Assembly: GCA_003569125.1 (NCBI GenBank)
Contig: BGOG01000007.1
Coordinates: 1 to 64,000, forward strand
Direction: 5' to 3'
DNA from: Acidimicrobiaceae bacterium
GTDB lineage: Bacteria; Actinomycetota; Acidimicrobiia; Acidimicrobiales; Ilumatobacteraceae
Length of the DNA: 64,000 nucleotides
The stretch's first letter is position 1; each line of letters begins with the position of its first letter. Positions 41,253 through 52,029 of the stretch are shown here, one piece after another. The notes below the pieces were generated by a model. That model had not been told where the DNA came from. It saw nothing but the letters and a program-made list of their open reading frames with translations, and made no database searches. The position numbers and the translations under genes are program-made.

Positions 41253-43622
41253 ATGAGCAAAAACATCGTCGGTAATGAAAACTTGGCTGACATTGAAGTG
41301 CTCGAACGAATTCAACAACGAGTTCTCTGGCTCGCAGTGCGCATGGTCGACTACGCCAACCGTGAAAGAGAAATACCACCTGCGCCAGGGGGCCGTGACG
41401 CCGAATTCAACGTAAAAGTTGGCGGGCATATGGCCAGCAGTGCATCAGTCGTCAGCATTATGACTTCATTATGGTTTGGTCATTTGAACGGCGATGACAA
41501 AGTTGCAGTCAAGCCCCATGCTTCACCAATTTTTCATGCGATTAAATATTTAACCGGCGAACTTGACCAGTCGTACTTGAAGCGTCTGCGCACGCTCGGC
41601 GGGTTGCAGAGTTACCCGAGTCGAACCAAGGATCCCGATGTTGCCGACTTCTCAACCGGCTCTGTTGGCCTCGGTGCTGTCGCGCCGTTATTTGCGGCAA
41701 TGGTTCGCCGATATGTCGACGCACATTTCACGCCAAGACCAACGGCTAGGTTCATCGCTCTTGTCGGCGATGCCGAACTAGACGAAGGAAACATCTGGGA
41801 AGCAATTGCTGATCCGTCACTTCAAGGTCTTGGCAACGTGATGTGGATCGTTGACGCCAACAGACAAAGTCTCGACCGCGTTGTGCCCGGAATGAAAATC
41901 AAAAAACTTGCCGGGTTTTTCGCAGACGCAGGTTGGCACGTGATTGAAGCCAAGTATGGCCACAAGTTGCAAGCCGCATTTGCCCAACCTGGTGGTGAAG
42001 CATTGCGTAATTACATCGACGATATGTCAAACGAGCGCTACCAAAGTTTGTTTAGCGTGTTCGGCGCAGCACTACGTGAAAAGTTTTTAGACGGAGCACC
42101 TGCCGAAGTTGCCGCGTTCATCAATGACATCTCGAATGATGACTTGGCACCTCTCGTTCAAAATCTTGGCGGTCACGACATCGAAATGCTGCTTGACGCT
42201 TACCGCGAATGCGATTTGGTCACAGACAAGCCGAGTGTCGTTTTTGCCTACACCGTCAAAGGTTGGGGCTTGCCAATTGCAGGCGACCCACTGAACCACG
42301 CCGCGCTGCTATCTGAGAACCAAATAAGCGACTTGCGTAAACGCAACGGCTTGACACTTGAAACAGAATGGGATCAATTCATAAGTGACACCGAAGAAGA
42401 TCGCGTGTGTCGCGCCGTGGGTGGCGACATCAACAACAAAGAATTACCTGACCGACCAGTGCTGAAAATTCCAAATGAGGTCAGTATCGCAGTTGGCAAA
42501 AAACCGATGTCGACCCAAGAAGTTTTCGGCCGACTTTTAACCGGCCTTGGTGCAATCCCCGAAGTTGCCGAGCGAATGGTCACAACGTCGCCAGATGTCA
42601 GTGTCAGCACCAATCTTGGTGGTTGGATCAACAAGTTTGGCGTTTTCAGTTCGGATGAAAAACCAAATTACTTGGGCGATGATCGACTGTTGCGATGGAA
42701 CGAAGGACCCCAAGGCCGTCACGTCGAACTCGGACTCAGCGAAATGAATTTATTTCTTGCGCTGCATGCCTTTGGCCTTGGTCACGAACTGCATGGCGAG
42801 CATCTACTACCTATCGGTACCGTCTACGATCCGTTTGTCTGTCGTGGATTAGACGCGTTGATTTATGCGCTTTACAACGGTGCGCGATTTATTTTGGTCG
42901 GCACACCATCAGGTGTGACACTGGCACCCGAAGGTGGTGCGCATCAAAGCACCGTCACAACGTCACTCGGCATAGAACTTCCGAACATGACTTACGCCGA
43001 ACCGTGTTATGCCCGTTCACTTGATTGGTTGTTGTGCAACGGGCTTGAGCGACTCGGCACGCCAGATGGCGACAGCATGTATTTGCGACTCTCGACCCGA
43101 CCGATAGATCAGACGCCTTTTGAAAATGTCTTGGCTGTGCGTGGTGCCGATGCGTTGCGTGCAGATGTTCTGTCAGGTGGTTATCGCCTTCACGAACCAA
43201 CAGACAAACCAACTGATTTGATTATCGCCGCAACCGGAAGCGTCGTACCTGAAGCACTGGCAGCGGCAAAACTTCTCGAATCCGAAGGCATCAACGCTGT
43301 TGTCATTGATATTTGTTCACCAGACCGCATTTACCGTGGCTGGCGCAATGCGCAGCAAAATGCAACTCGCCATGGCGTCACAACTCGTGATGTCGGACAT
43401 CTTGGGACGTTGTTGAAAGAGTCAGAGCGTCGTTTGCCAATTCTGACCGTGCAAGATGCTGCAAGTCATAGCCTCGCCTGGCTCGGCTCGGTCTATGGGG
43501 CCCGAACAGTACCCGTGGGTGTCGACGAATTTGGCCAATCTGGCACGATCGCCGAGTTATATGGCATTTTTGATCTGCTACCAGAACAGCTCGTCAATGC
43601 GGCACTGCTCGCCTTGTCCTAA
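41253..43622 (+). CDS. Homodimeric pyruvate dehydrogenase E1 / transketolase-like protein
   Basis: GGHMASSASVVSIMTSLWFGHLNGDDKVAVKPHASPIFHAIKYL, FIALVGDAELDEGNIWEAI...MWIVDANRQSLDRVVPGMKIKKLAGFFADAGWHVIEAKYG (AceE-like ThDP domain), 789 aa. Confidence 0.88.
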   Translation: MSKNIVGNENLADIEVLERIQQRVLWLAVRMVDYANREREIPPAPGGRDAEFNVKVGGHMASSASVVSIMTSLWFGHLNGDDKVAVKPHASPIFHAIKYLTGELDQSYLKRLRTLGGLQSYPSRTKDPDVADFSTGSVGLGAVAPLFAAMVRRYVDAHFTPRPTARFIALVGDAELDEGNIWEAIADPSLQGLGNVMWIVDANRQSLDRVVPGMKIKKLAGFFADAGWHVIEAKYGHKLQAAFAQPGGEALRNYIDDMSNERYQSLFSVFGAALREKFLDGAPAEVAAFINDISNDDLAPLVQNLGGHDIEMLLDAYRECDLVTDKPSVVFAYTVKGWGLPIAGDPLNHAALLSENQISDLRKRNGLTLETEWDQFISDTEEDRVCRAVGGDINNKELPDRPVLKIPNEVSIAVGKKPMSTQEVFGRLLTGLGAIPEVAERMVTTSPDVSVSTNLGGWINKFGVFSSDEKPNYLGDDRLLRWNEGPQGRHVELGLSEMNLFLALHAFGLGHELHGEHLLPIGTVYDPFVCRGLDALIYALYNGARFILVGTPSGVTLAPEGGAHQSTVTTSLGIELPNMTYAEPCYARSLDWLLCNGLERLGTPDGDSMYLRLSTRPIDQTPFENVLAVRGADALRADVLSGGYRLHEPTDKPTDLIIAATGSVVPEALAAAKLLESEGINAVVIDICSPDRIYRGWRNAQQNATRHGVTTRDVGHLGTLLKESERRLPILTVQDAASHSLAWLGSVYGARTVPVGVDEFGQSGTIAELYGIFDLLPEQLVNAALLALS

Positions 43623-43631
43623 CCTGAAGTC

Positions 43632-44456
43632 ATGGCAATCATCGAAAATCACACGGGTACCAAAAAGTTGATCGACGGCGTTGAGTTGACGGCTAAAACA
43701 GTCGCACAATTCGCTCCACCAAAATTCGCAACAGTCGAAGAAGAACGACAACACCGCAAACAAAAACTTGCGGGCGCAATGCGAATCTTTGGTCGACTTG
43801 GTTTCGGCGAAGGTGTTGCCGGTCATATCACTGTGCGCGACCCCGAGTTCACAGATCACTTCTGGGTAAATCCATTTGCCAAAAGTTTTCGCTACATGCG
43901 AGTCAGCGATTTGATTCTCGTCAATCATGATGGCGAGGTCGTCTACGGTTCGCAGCCGGTGAATCGTGCTGCGTTTTGCATTCACGCGGCGATTCATCAA
44001 GCCCGACCAGATGTCATTGCGGCCGCGCACTCACATTCGCCATACGGCAAGTCTTGGTCTTCACTTGGCCGACTTCTCGACCCGATCACACAAGATTCGT
44101 GTTACTTCTACGAAGATCACACGGTGATCACCGAACAAGGTGGCGCCGTTGTATTCGAAGTCGCCGCTGGTCAAGAAATCGCGGCGAAGTTTCCGAAAGG
44201 CAAAGCAGCCATTCATCAAAATCACGGCTTATTCACCGTGAGCGACACCGTCGATGCGGCGGCGTTTTGGTTCATCACCATGGAGCGCACATGTCAAGCG
44301 CAGTTGATGGCCGAAGCCGCGGGCAAGCCGAAACTTATTTCACACGAGGTGGCAACTTACACGCGCGATCTGACTGGTTTTCCGGCTGCAGGTTGGTTGC
44401 AGTTTCAACCACTTTGGGAAGAAATTTGTCGAACTGATCCAGATCTTTTCGATTGA
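43632..44456 (+). CDS. Class II aldolase/adducin family protein
   Basis: GFGEGVAGHITVRDPEFTDHFWVNPFAKSFRYMRVSDLILVNHDGEVV...CIHAAIHQARPDVIAAAHSHSPYGKSWSSLGRLLDPI...AAIHQNHGLFTVSDTVDAAAFWFITMERTCQAQL. Confidence 0.94.
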   Translation: MAIIENHTGTKKLIDGVELTAKTVAQFAPPKFATVEEERQHRKQKLAGAMRIFGRLGFGEGVAGHITVRDPEFTDHFWVNPFAKSFRYMRVSDLILVNHDGEVVYGSQPVNRAAFCIHAAIHQARPDVIAAAHSHSPYGKSWSSLGRLLDPITQDSCYFYEDHTVITEQGGAVVFEVAAGQEIAAKFPKGKAAIHQNHGLFTVSDTVDAAAFWFITMERTCQAQLMAEAAGKPKLISHEVATYTRDLTGFPAAGWLQFQPLWEEICRTDPDLFD

Positions 44457-45349
44457 GTTCGAATACCGCCACGCGCGGATTAAATCGTTTTGCAAGTACT
44501 GCACCGCCTGAGGCGTTGTTCGTCGTCTCGGCGATTGGTCAATACTGCGGCGCTGTTATCGCCGTGCGTTTGTTCGATGACCTGGCGCCGGCAAGTGTCG
44601 CTTGGTTTCGAGTAATTGGTGCTGCGCTAGTTCTAGTTGCTTTGTCGATTCCGACATTGCGGCGCGGCGGACGCTGGACCCGGAACGAACTAATTTCAGT
44701 CAGTCTGTTCGGTATTTCGACTGCGCTGATGAACTTGTTTTTCTATTTGGCGATTGAACATCTTGATCTCGGCAAAGGTGTGGCGATTGAATTTATCGGT
44801 CCAATCACCGTTGCTGCACTTCGCACTCGTACGAGCCGTAATGCAATTGCGCTCATCTGCGCCGTGCTTGGAGTATTGATACTTTCAGGCATCGAATTCG
44901 GCAATGAACCACTCGGCTTATTTTTTATTTTTCTGGCATCACTTATGTGGGCCGCGTACATCGTAATTGGATCAAAAGTTGCACGCTTTGATCGCGGTGT
45001 CTCTGGGTTAGGAGTCGGCTTGTTGATCGGCGCGATTTTTATTGCACCATTTGGTGCACCAACAAGTGGCCCAGCCTTTGATGCTCCGTGGATTCTTGCG
45101 ACATGTTTCTTGGTCGGCATCTTGTCGAACGCAATCGGATACGGAATCGATCAATACACATTGCGCAGAATCCCGGTACGAAGATTTTCTGTTTTGCTCG
45201 CACTGCTACCGGTTACGGCAACAATTTTTGGATTAGTTTTTCTTGATCAAGTGCCAAGTATCACAGACCTTATTGGAATCACATTTGTGCTCGCCGGTGT
45301 CGTCGTGCAACAACGCGACACGCTTCCCGCAACCGAAGTAGTTGCATAG
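44453..45349 (+). CDS. EamA/RhtA family DMT transporter
   Basis: Ten-TM DMT pattern; ALFVVSAIGQYCGAVIAVRLFDDLAPASVAWFRVIGAALVLVAL...LDLGKGVAIEFIGPITVAALRTRTSRN. Confidence 0.92.
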   Translation: MSSNTATRGLNRFASTAPPEALFVVSAIGQYCGAVIAVRLFDDLAPASVAWFRVIGAALVLVALSIPTLRRGGRWTRNELISVSLFGISTALMNLFFYLAIEHLDLGKGVAIEFIGPITVAALRTRTSRNAIALICAVLGVLILSGIEFGNEPLGLFFIFLASLMWAAYIVIGSKVARFDRGVSGLGVGLLIGAIFIAPFGAPTSGPAFDAPWILATCFLVGILSNAIGYGIDQYTLRRIPVRRFSVLLALLPVTATIFGLVFLDQVPSITDLIGITFVLAGVVVQQRDTLPATEVVA

Positions 45350-45420
45350 CCGACAAAACCTGAACTCGTTTCATCAGTCAAGTTAGACTTGGGTCTTCTG
45401 CGAGGATGTATTACTTCCGT

Positions 45421-47801
45421 ATGCGAATGATCCCCAAAAAAATATTTAGACGTGCTGGCATCGTCACATGTCTGGCGATATTTGCTGCCGGAGTAACGCC
45501 GTTGCATCATGCAAACGCCGCCGACGGGCAACTGCCAGGCGGAATCATCGTTTACGGTCGTGGATTTGGGCACGGTCGCGGGCTGAGTCAATACGGCGCA
45601 TATGGCTGGGCGACCACATCAGGCTGGTCATGGGAGCAAATAATCGACTTCTATTACGGTGGCGCAACGGGCAATACTCGTTCACTTCTTGAAGCACCGA
45701 ACCAAGATATGAGCACATGGCTGAGCCTTTTCAATGCCAAACAAACTGGTGTCGTATCTGATTCTGGCACCATGCGTCTGCTCGAAGACCCAGATCAAGG
45801 CAGGCGTTTTACCAGCATGATCGCCCGCGAGAAGTCAGGCGCTGAACGCGTCTATCAAGTTTGGGGCTCGGCAGAACGCAAGTGTCTCGCCGAGACTGAT
45901 GCACCAGAAGCATCTGGCTTCGTGCTTATCGGTGAGTTCAACGAGCAAGCGTCATTTTTAACCAACGCCAGCCAAAACAGCGCAGGTTCGGCAATTGAAA
46001 CCGTGGGGTTGTGCGAACCAAAAGCAAACGGCCTGAATCAAATTCGTTACTATCGCGGATTAATTCGTGCGATGAACAACTCAAAAAACGAAAACCGAAC
46101 GATCAACATCGCTCGCCTGGACGATTATCTTCGCGGTGTCGTGCCACGTGAGTCGCCAGCATCTTGGGGTGATGCTGCTGGCGGCGCCGGCATGAATGCA
46201 CTGCGTGCACAAGCGGTCGCTGCTCGCTCTTACTCAGTTACAGAAAATCGGTATCCAGGTCTCGCAAAAACTTGTGACACACAAGATTGTCAGGTTTATG
46301 GTGGCGCTGCATTGCGCACTGCTTTGAACGCCACACCAACAATATTAGAAACTGCGAACACAGATCGTGCCGTTGCTGAAACTACGGGCGTGGTGATTCG
46401 CACCCCTCAAGGTGCGGTCGTGCGCGCAGAGTTTTCATCATCAAATGGTGGTCGCACTGCTGGTGGTGCTTTTCCGGCGCAAGTCGATCAAGGTGATCTT
46501 GCTGCCAACAGTTCGTTGATGGTTTGGTCTCGCGGATTTTCTGCGGCACAAATTGTCGCGAAGTATCCACAAATCGGAATCCTCACATCTGTGACGACAG
46601 CCAATGATGGATTAGGTGGAGATTGGGGTGGCTACGCCACCGAGGTGACGATCACCGGCACTGTTGGCTCTGTAAAAATGTCAGGTTGGAGCTTTCGCAC
46701 CGCGCTGGATCTTCCATCGCCGTGGTATGGAGTGACGCCAATATTTGGCGCGCCACTCGATGCCGGTGCAGTTGGTGCGATGTTGTTTGTCGGCGACTCA
46801 GTTGGCGAAAGTATCGCCACAGAATTTGGTGCGATAGTTACACCCGCATATCCGTCGATAAATTTTCAGGCAATTCTCAATCGATGCATGGTTGGACCAA
46901 GTTGTGTGACCCCTGACAAAGGACTACCTGATGCACTCGCAGTAATCAACTCTCTAACCCCAGAACAGTTTCCGAGTATTGCGATGATTCAACTGGGTTA
47001 CAACGACGACCCAAGCACGATGTCTAGTGATGTGACTCAAGTAGTTAACGCACTCAACTCTCGCAATGTGCAACGCATCGTGTTTATAAATCTCTCGACA
47101 CGACGAGCATCTCAAAATTATGCGTTATCAAACGTTGCCTTCGCCACGGCGGCGGCATCGAATCCGAACGTCTCAGTTCTCGACTGGAACGCCGCCAGCA
47201 GTGCACCATCGCAATCGCGTTGGTTTCGCGATGATGTGCATCTCACGACGACCGGCCGTGCCGAGTTCGCATTGTTTCTGCGTAACCAACTTGATGCATT
47301 GCGTACACAAGGTTTGATCACAGCCAACGCGGCGAATATTTTGCCACTGGCCGTGCCATTGATAACTGGCAACCGCGGCGCACCGGTCTCAACACTTCAA
47401 AAAGCGCTTAACTCAGCGCTGGGATTAAAAAGAAACAAAAACTTTCAACTGATGGAAACTACGGCAAAGGCACGGCGACTGCCGTCGCCAAACTAGAAGA
47501 ACTCAAAGGCCTACCAGTTGATGGCATCGCTGACTCATCAGTGCTCGCGGTTCTGGGCATCGATCCGACGACGTTTTCGCTGGGTTTGAAATCACACCAT
47601 ACTTCTGTTGCCGCTGCCCAAACGGCGCTGGCTCGTGTTTTGAATGTGAAGATGAAAGCTGATGGAATCTTCGGCTCTGGCACCGCGACCCAACTAAAGA
47701 GATTTCAAAAGACGGTTGGACTCAAACAAACTGGTGTAATCGATCGAACAACCTGGCTTTCACTGCTCGCCGCAAGCGCAGCCGTCGTCACCACCAAATA
47801 A
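45421..47801 (+). CDS. Secreted SpoIID/LytB-domain protein with internal SGNH hydrolase-like domain and two C-terminal peptidoglycan-binding domains (one frameshift near 47440)
   Basis: Signal peptide; YGRGFGHGRGLSQYGAYGWATTSGWSWEQIIDFYYGGAT; LDDYLRGVVPRESPASWG...NALRAQAVAARSYSV (SpoIID); MLFVGDSVGESIA / IQLGYNDDPST / RDDVHLTTTGRAEFALFL (SGNH blocks); two PGBD repeats, the first split by loss of one A in an A5 run. Confidence 0.88.
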
Positions 47802-47809
47802 CCGTCAGC

Positions 47810-49592
47810 TTATTTTGTTGCGAAGCGGGCGTGCCACGAAGCATCGCTGACTAGCGTCGGGTAAGCCGCTTTATATTCGCGTTTAAGCCGCCCGTAGTTG
47901 AACGCAATATCTTTGGTGACGACTGCAACTTCGCGCAATAACGAGAAGAATCGACGCGAGTCACGCTCAACCAAAAACCCTTCAGGCAATCGGTCGTGGC
48001 GATACAAAATGCGGTTGTATCGAGTTGCCAACCCAACTGCGCGTGAGTCAATCGGCGCAGTCTTGAGCACATCACGACGCAATATCTTTGGCAAGATATA
48101 ACCACCAACAAGGGGTATGGCCAAGGCGAAACCAATTAGCCGAATAATTTTTGGTCTAGGTTTCGTGATCGCAACCGCCGAAAGTTCATGCGACAGGGGT
48201 CCTGGTTTTTCTTCGGTGACTTTGCGAAGTTCGTCGTGCAATGCCGAGTGATCAGTGGCCATCAACGCTTCTGGGCCCGCCAAATATGCGCGAACTCCGC
48301 GAATCATGTATTCGACGCTGGCATAACGCATCGAGAAAAGATTGCGAAAACACAATGCGATAAATCGTCGCGCCAAGTGCCACCAATGGTGGTTCGAAAT
48401 ACGAGCGTGTCGACTATCGCGAAATTGCGTTTCTCATAATACAAAGAGGAAGGATTATTTTTTAATCCGAAATCGGCGTGCCAAACAATCACGCCGTTCA
48501 GAGTGACGCTGTGTTTGCCGGTATGCATCAAACCAAATGCCACATCGTCACCGCGCACGAACACGGGCAACGGATTGTCTCGGGTGATTGAAATCGGAAA
48601 CGCCGTGTACCACCAAGCCGTGTACGCAAACTTTTTTTCGCGGGCATCACGTAATGCAAGTTTGCGTTCGCGTAAATCATCTTCACGACCGATGGCACGC
48701 AACGGGTAGAGCGACCTCCAGCGATACTTCGAACCAGCCTCAAACTGCATCCAGGCTTGTTCTTCGCTGAGCATCGCTCCGTGAATACAAAGTTTCTCGT
48801 CACGAGCGAAAGTAAACAGAGCAAATGTTCGTACAAGCGCCTCGGGTTCGAGAGTGATGTCGTCGTCCATCAACAACACGTGGGTCGACCACGCTTCGTC
48901 GCGCAAATAAATGATTCCACGAGCGAAACCACCAGCACCACCCAAATTCGGATTCTGCACGACCGTAATCGGCGCACCAGGCGCAGTATCAAAATCGATA
49001 TTTCGCGCGTTGTCGACCACCAAAATTCGCATTTGACCGCGCAATGAGTCGACACTTTCGACCAGTTGCAAAACTTTCGCAACCGTCGGCTTGACATAAT
49101 CTTGACGATTGAAAGTCGTGATCGAAAGACTGAGGCGAACTTCGCGCGGTGCCATCGTTGTGGTCGTCCATTGCCCGCCAGATACGACGACGTCTGATTG
49201 TTCTGCGCTGACTCGCACAAAATAGGTGCCAATCGACGCTTTCGCGAAGTCGGGCACTTCTAATGTTGTTCTGCCACTTGAAGAGATTCCGGCGCTGGCG
49301 ACTATCTTTTCGCGCAGTGAAAGCCCCGAGCCACCGAACTCACACCGACCAATTCAATTCGCCCAGAGCCAACCGCATGCACGGTTACGCTCAAATCTGC
49401 AACGGCAGTCAGTCGCTTCCAACGACCAGCCGCGAACACTCCGAACGAAGTATCAAAGCTAATTTCGGCGCCTTTGACCAGCAACGCATTTTCGTCGACG
49501 AAAGTTACATCGCCTTGCGAGCGCACATAAAGCAGCGGCTCGGTCGTTTCAGCGCGCGGCAAAACCAAACGCTGTAATAAAAAACTTGTCAT
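47810..49592 (-). CDS. GlfT2-like galactofuranosyltransferase (GT2 family), two apparent frameshifts
   Basis: Three ORFs in order: MTSFLLQRLVLPRAETTEPLLYVR...; ...RLSLSITTFNRQDYVKPTVAKVLQL...ILVVDNARNIDF...NPNLGGAGGFARGIIYLRDEAWSTHVLLMDDDITLEPEALVRTF...; HLARRFIALCFRNLFSMRYASVEYMIRGVRAYLAGPEALMATDHSALHDELRKV. Adjacent to glf. Confidence 0.85.
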
Positions 49593-49593
49593 T

Positions 49594-50748
49594 TCACACC
49601 ATCGGATCTATCGAGAACGGGGGCAACGGTTTATTGCTTGCTAAACAGTTAAGCATCTCGCGCGAGGCGCCAAGTGCTTCATGAATCGTTACATCCATGT
49701 CTAGGTAGCGGTAGGTGCCGAGTCTGCCCATAAACGTCACACCAGTCGCCGTTCTTGCGCGCTGCACATAATTAAGTAACAGTTCTTTTTCTTTGACCCG
49801 ACGAATCGGATAGTACGGCGTGTCGACCTCGCCACACAATCGCGAGTACTCGTGATACACCACCGTGCGGTCATGACTCTCCCATGGCGCAAAATGTTTG
49901 TGCTCTGTAATTCGCGTATACGGCACATCTACATCGCAATAGTTGACGACGGGATATTTCTGGTAATCGCCATCGCTTGTCTCGGCAACAAAATCAAGCG
50001 TTCGATAACCGAGGCGACCATATTCGTAGTCGAAATAGGCATCAATCGGTCCTGTCCAAATGACATGATCAAACTCGCCAAACTCGGTCGTATTTTTCGG
50101 CGAGAACTTCGTACTCAGGCGCACAGAAATATTCGGGTCGTTCAATATCGCTTCGACGATTGGCGTGTAGCCGTTCTTGGGTAGCGCCTGGTGCGGATGA
50201 TTGAAATACGAGTCGTCTTCGGTGAATCGAACCGGCAGTCGTGCCAAAATACTTGCAGGCAAATCTTTCGGATCAACCCCCCATTGCTTTGCGGTATACC
50301 CCGAGAAAAACGCATCGTATAGTTCGCGTCCGACAAATCGCAAACCTTGGTCTTCAAAAGATACGGGTGCAGTGATAGTCGCATCACCCTTCGTGGCGAT
50401 AAAGGCTTCGGCTTGCTCGGGCGTAAAGTTTGTGCCGAAGAACTGATTGATCGTCGTCAAGTTCACGGGCAACGAATACATTTTGCCTTTTGAAATCGCT
50501 TTTACTTTGTGGTTATACGGCATCATCTCACCAAAGCGATTGATGTACTCCCAGACATGCTCATGCTGGGTATGAAAAATATGCGGACCATAGGTGTGCA
50601 CCATCACACCTGTTTCGTGGCGAGCGGTGTGACAATTTCCGGCGACATGATCGCGGGTGTCAAAAACGACCGATTTGTGGCCTGCAGTGGCGAGTTCGCG
50701 GGCCACGACAGCACCCGTAAAACCTGCTCCTACTATGGCAAAACGCAC
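49594..50748 (-). CDS. glf: UDP-galactopyranose mutase
   Basis: FAIVGAGFTGAVVARELATAGHKSVVFDTRDHVAGNCHTARHETGVMVHTYGPHIFHTQHEHVWEYINRFGEMMPYNHKVKA...FFSGYTAKQWGVDPKDLPASILARLPVRFTEDDSYFN. Confidence 0.96.
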   Translation of the reverse strand: MRFAIVGAGFTGAVVARELATAGHKSVVFDTRDHVAGNCHTARHETGVMVHTYGPHIFHTQHEHVWEYINRFGEMMPYNHKVKAISKGKMYSLPVNLTTINQFFGTNFTPEQAEAFIATKGDATITAPVSFEDQGLRFVGRELYDAFFSGYTAKQWGVDPKDLPASILARLPVRFTEDDSYFNHPHQALPKNGYTPIVEAILNDPNISVRLSTKFSPKNTTEFGEFDHVIWTGPIDAYFDYEYGRLGYRTLDFVAETSDGDYQKYPVVNYCDVDVPYTRITEHKHFAPWESHDRTVVYHEYSRLCGEVDTPYYPIRRVKEKELLLNYVQRARTATGVTFMGRLGTYRYLDMDVTIHEALGASREMLNCLASNKPLPPFSIDPMV

Positions 50749-50784
50749 TAGATAATCATACGACCTGGGCTGGACGCGACGAGA

Positions 50785-50858
50785 TAACTAGTGAACTAGC
50801 TAACGATCTAGCTAACTAACTTAACTAGCGAACTAGCTAGTGAACTAGCTAGTGAACT
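50785..50858. repeat. CTAG-rich short tandem repeat (12-bp AACTAGCTAGTG core plus degenerate units)
   Basis: ataactagtgaactagctaacgatctagctaactaacttaactagcgaactagctagtgaactagctagtgaactaac; eight CTAG tetramers in about 75 bp between glf and moeB/Z, containing the latter's stop codon. Confidence 0.85.
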
Positions 50859-52014
50859 AACCAGGGCGCGCACGCGCCTTCGAGATCACGGATTTGAATT
50901 CGCTCTCGATTGTCATGAGTCACAGCATTTTTCGGATCGCGCTGCAACTTAAATGTCCGAAATGTCATCTCGGTTGTGTCGATTGTCAAAATTTTACCGA
51001 TCAAAGACTCGCCAAGATTCAGCAAAATCTTCAAAGCCTCAAGCGCCTGAATTGAGCCGACGATTCCTGGCAATACACCAAGTACTCCCGCCTCAGAACA
51101 ACTTGGAGCGAGTTCTGCTGGTGGTGGTTCTGGCACCATGTCGCGATACGTCGGACCAAGCACCGGATGAAACACGCTGACCATGCCTTCAAATCTGAAG
51201 ATAGAACCGTGCACAACGGGAATGCCAAGTTTGACGCTGGCATCGTTCAATAAATATCTACTCGGAAAATTATCCGCGCCATCAACAATTACGTCGTAGC
51301 CGGAAAGAATCTCAATTACATTCTCGGCGCATAAACGCGTGTCGTAGGTGACGACATCCACATCTGGGTTGAGCATCGTCAGCGTCTTTTTGGCAGAGTC
51401 GACTTTTCTGTCACCGACTCGATCCAGGTTGTGCAAGATTTGGCGTTGCAAATTTGAAGCATCGACGACATCCATGTCGACAATACCGATCGTTCCACTC
51501 CGGCCGCCGCCAAATACATCGCGGCCGGTGAACCTAAACCACCCGCACCAAGCAACAAGACTTTGCTCGCCAACAACTTTGCTTGACCTTCAACGCCAAC
51601 TTCTGGCAACGACAAATGTCGCTGATACCGATTGCGCTGTTCGGCACTCAACTGCGCGGGCGTCGTCCAAGCGCGACCTTCGTCCTTCCACTTGCCGTAT
51701 CCGCCGGCCATTGACACAACATTCGTGTAGCCAAGTTCTTGCAAAGTTTTTGCAGCGAATGCGCTGCGCACACCGCCCGCACAATAGACAATTACATCGA
51801 CTGATTTGTCGACGATTTTTGTCTCGACTTGCGCCTCAAGATGACCACGAGCGATGTGCACAACATTCGGTAATGCGCCCTGCTCATATTCATCTGGCTC
51901 ACGAACATCTAAGACAACTACTTGACCGGCTTCAATTCGTGACGCTGCAGTCTGTGTATCGACTTCTTGGATTTTCGATTTCGCAGCGGCGAGCAACTCG
52001 CGAAAACTAGACAT
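50849..52014 (-). CDS. Rhodanese-ThiF/MoeB fusion (adenylyltransferase/sulfurtransferase, MoeZ/MoeB-like), one frameshift
   Basis: N-terminal rhodanese ([33 protein letters not shown]...[40 protein letters not shown]), then E1-like [48 protein letters not shown] / [36 protein letters not shown]...[33 protein letters not shown]. Break near 51.49 kb. Confidence 0.9.
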
Positions 52015-52029
52015 GTTAATACCCTACCG

